Assembly: GCA_002401365.1 (NCBI GenBank)
Contig: NVSW01000095.1
Location: forward strand, 1 to 7,039
DNA length: 7,039 nt
Source of the DNA: Piscirickettsiaceae bacterium
GTDB lineage: Bacteria > Pseudomonadota > Gammaproteobacteria > Methylococcales > Cycloclasticaceae
Direction of reading: 5' to 3'
How positions within the stretch are numbered: position 1 is the first letter of the stretch; the number at the start of each line of letters is the position of its first letter. Both the position numbers and the translations under genes were made by a program. Positions 6,283-7,039 of this stretch are shown piece by piece. Under the pieces are notes generated by a model. It made no database searches, had not been told where the DNA came from, and saw only the letters and a list, made by a program, of their open reading frames with translations.

Positions 6283-6779
6283 GGGGTACAAGTGTTTGTG
6301 GTGCCGATGGACGATCTTCCCGTCAAGTTAATTGTGATGGATGCACCTTCAGCGGCTCCTCTGTCATCACAAATGGCAATAACTCGTTGGTTGTTCCCTT
6401 CATTGAGTAACCCTGTATTGGTAAAACTTATAAAGTTATTATTGTCATTACTGTTGACGGTTATTCCCTGCATAGTGAAATCCAGGTCTTTTATTAGAGT
6501 ATCAGTTGCCGCTACTCTAAGTGTATTGCCTGCAGCATCTGTATCGGTGTAAATCGTAAAGCCATCGGTCCAGTCACCGCCACTGTCTATAGTAATGACA
6601 CTTTGGCGGGAGACAGCCTCACTTCTTGCCACTTGCAAAGCTCCGACGAGAGCACGGGTATTAGAATCTATCCTGTTATTTTTTATCCAGGTCATAAAGT
6701 TGGGCACAGCAATGCTGAGTGTTATTACCAGCACAACAAGCGTGATCATTAATTCAATGAGAGTGAACCCTTTTTGCAT
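6279..6779 (-). CDS. fimU: FimU/FimT-type minor pilin (GspH family)
   Basis: A 166-residue GspH/FimT-family prepilin and the first gene of the operon. The leader is very short: MQKG/FTLIELMITLVVLVITLSIAVPNF, with cleavage after Gly4 and Glu9 as mature Glu5. ALVGALQVARSEAVSRQS (43-60) is the family signature, and W-DGF-IY-D (70-80) starts the beta domain. A C-terminal cysteine pair (137 and 164) with a Gly-Arg strand between matches the disulfide arrangement of FimU and GspH. FimU connects the PilVWX-PilY1 tip complex to the major pilin in P. aeruginosa; GspH is its type II secretion counterpart. The name fimU rather than fimT rests on its place directly before pilV. The ATG follows GGAAAGG by about 6 bases. 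It is preceded by a probable promoter. Confidence 0.88.
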   Translation of the reverse strand: MQKGFTLIELMITLVVLVITLSIAVPNFMTWIKNNRIDSNTRALVGALQVARSEAVSRQSVITIDSGGDWTDGFTIYTDTDAAGNTLRVAATDTLIKDLDFTMQGITVNSNDNNNFISFTNTGLLNEGNNQRVIAICDDRGAAEGASITINLTGRSSIGTTNTCTP

Positions 6780-6827
6780 TGCGGCCTTTCCGTTAGAAAG
6801 TAGTGGTAGTTTGTTTTCTATGCCTTA

Positions 6828-6855
6828 TTTATAGTCCTATAAATGTAGGGATCAA
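6828..6855 (-). promoter_or_regulatory. Candidate sigma-70 promoter of the fimU-pilE operon
   Basis: On the minus strand TTGATC (6855-6850, four of six consensus bases) and TATAAA (6833-6828, five of six) are separated by 16 bases. Transcription would start near 6821, leaving a leader of about 40 bases before the fimU ATG. No other promoter was found within the gene cluster. No clear site for Vfr or AlgR, the regulators known from P. aeruginosa, was recognised. Confidence 0.5.
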
Positions 6856-6951
6856 TGTATTCCTGACCAGCGGTTTTTTAACTTATATCGACGGTACAAC
6901 AATGACAAGAAGTACTATTTCATAGGCAGTCAGGGGTATTATGGATGCGAG

Positions 6952-7009
6952 CCCGACCGGTTTTGGCTAAGGTGATTGCAAATTTATAATTGTCGTCTGG
7001 TTGGTCGGG
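6952..7009. repeat. 7-bp inverted repeat CCCGACC/GGTCGGG
   Basis: CCCGACC at 6952-6958 is matched by its reverse complement GGTCGGG at 7003-7009, with 44 bases between. The arms bracket the divergent promoter candidate. They could be paired operator half-sites or the base of an RNA stem. No T-run follows on either strand, so it is not a terminator. Seven-base arms at this distance can arise by chance. Confidence 0.35.
6963..6990 (+). promoter_or_regulatory. Candidate divergent sigma-70 promoter
   Basis: On the plus strand TTGGCT (6963-6968, four of six bases) and a perfect TATAAT (6985-6990) are 16 bases apart. Transcription would start near 6997 and run out of the window, away from the pilin operon, just before an ATG at 7016. 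AT-rich DNA can produce such matches by chance. Confidence 0.35.
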
Positions 7010-7015
7010 ACAAAA

Positions 7016-7039
7016 ATGAAAAGTCCCATTAAGTGCTTT
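7016..7039 (+). CDS. Possible first codons of a divergent gene leaving the window
   Basis: An ATG at 7016 opens a frame of eight codons (MKSPIKCF) that reaches the window edge. GGGA lies 5 bases upstream and a promoter-like element ends about 25 bases upstream. The Lys-rich start would suit a signal peptide or many other proteins. Nothing can be said about function, and the frame may be accidental. Confidence 0.2.

Noticed and set aside
6786..6800. CCGTTAG, a partial match to the AlgR site known upstream of fimU in P. aeruginosa
   Set aside because: Only the first five bases of the recalled CCGTTCGTC consensus match, and it lies downstream of the predicted transcription start.
6952..7009. 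Inverted repeat as a transcription terminator
   Set aside because: The loop is 44 bases and no T-run follows the right arm on either strand.
1..7039. CRISPR array, tRNA or rRNA gene, insertion sequence, defence or toxin-antitoxin system
   Set aside because: No regularly spaced repeats, cloverleaf or rRNA-like sequence, transposase, nuclease or toxin-like reading frame was seen. The window is almost fully occupied by the pilin operon.

Overview
The window is a type IV pilus minor-pilin and adhesin operon from a gammaproteobacterium. The order fimU-pilV-pilW-pilX-pilY1-pilE followed by a convergent ispH is that of the Pseudomonas aeruginosa fimU-pilE/ispH locus. The moderately AT-rich DNA and the Asn/Asp-rich secreted proteins would suit a marine or aquatic relative (Cellvibrionales or Oceanospirillales type). 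That last placement is inference, and no species can be named.

Layout, left to right. Positions 1-98 are the 3' end of ispH on the plus strand. A hairpin flanked by an A-run and a T-run (131-160) separates it from the operon and can serve both converging transcripts. Everything from 176 to 6779 lies on the minus strand and is transcribed from right to left: fimU (6279-6779), pilV (5704-6282), pilW (4910-5707), pilX (4377-4913), an unassigned small exported protein (3984-4346), pilY1 (583-3969) and pilE (176-586). Four of the six junctions are ATGA stop/start overlaps. The two that flank the small unassigned gene are instead short gaps with strong ribosome-binding sites. A candidate sigma-70 promoter lies upstream of fimU at 6828-6855. 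Positions 6780-7039 contain no complete gene, but they hold a second, divergent promoter-like element, an inverted repeat, and possibly the first codons of a plus-strand gene that leaves the window.

How the genes work together. FimU, PilV, PilW, PilX and PilE are prepilin-like proteins with an N-terminal processing site and a hydrophobic helix. In characterised systems they form a priming complex at the pilus tip together with PilY1, a large calcium-binding adhesin with an N-terminal von Willebrand A domain and a C-terminal beta-propeller. The complex starts assembly of the major pilin, which is encoded elsewhere, and PilY1 mediates adhesion and surface sensing. The least explained element is the 120-residue exported CxxC protein between pilX and pilY1. 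Also worth attention are short repeats in pilY1 (an Asp-rich GAT-type run, an A8 tract, a 10-bp direct repeat) and a G6 run in its ribosome-binding site.
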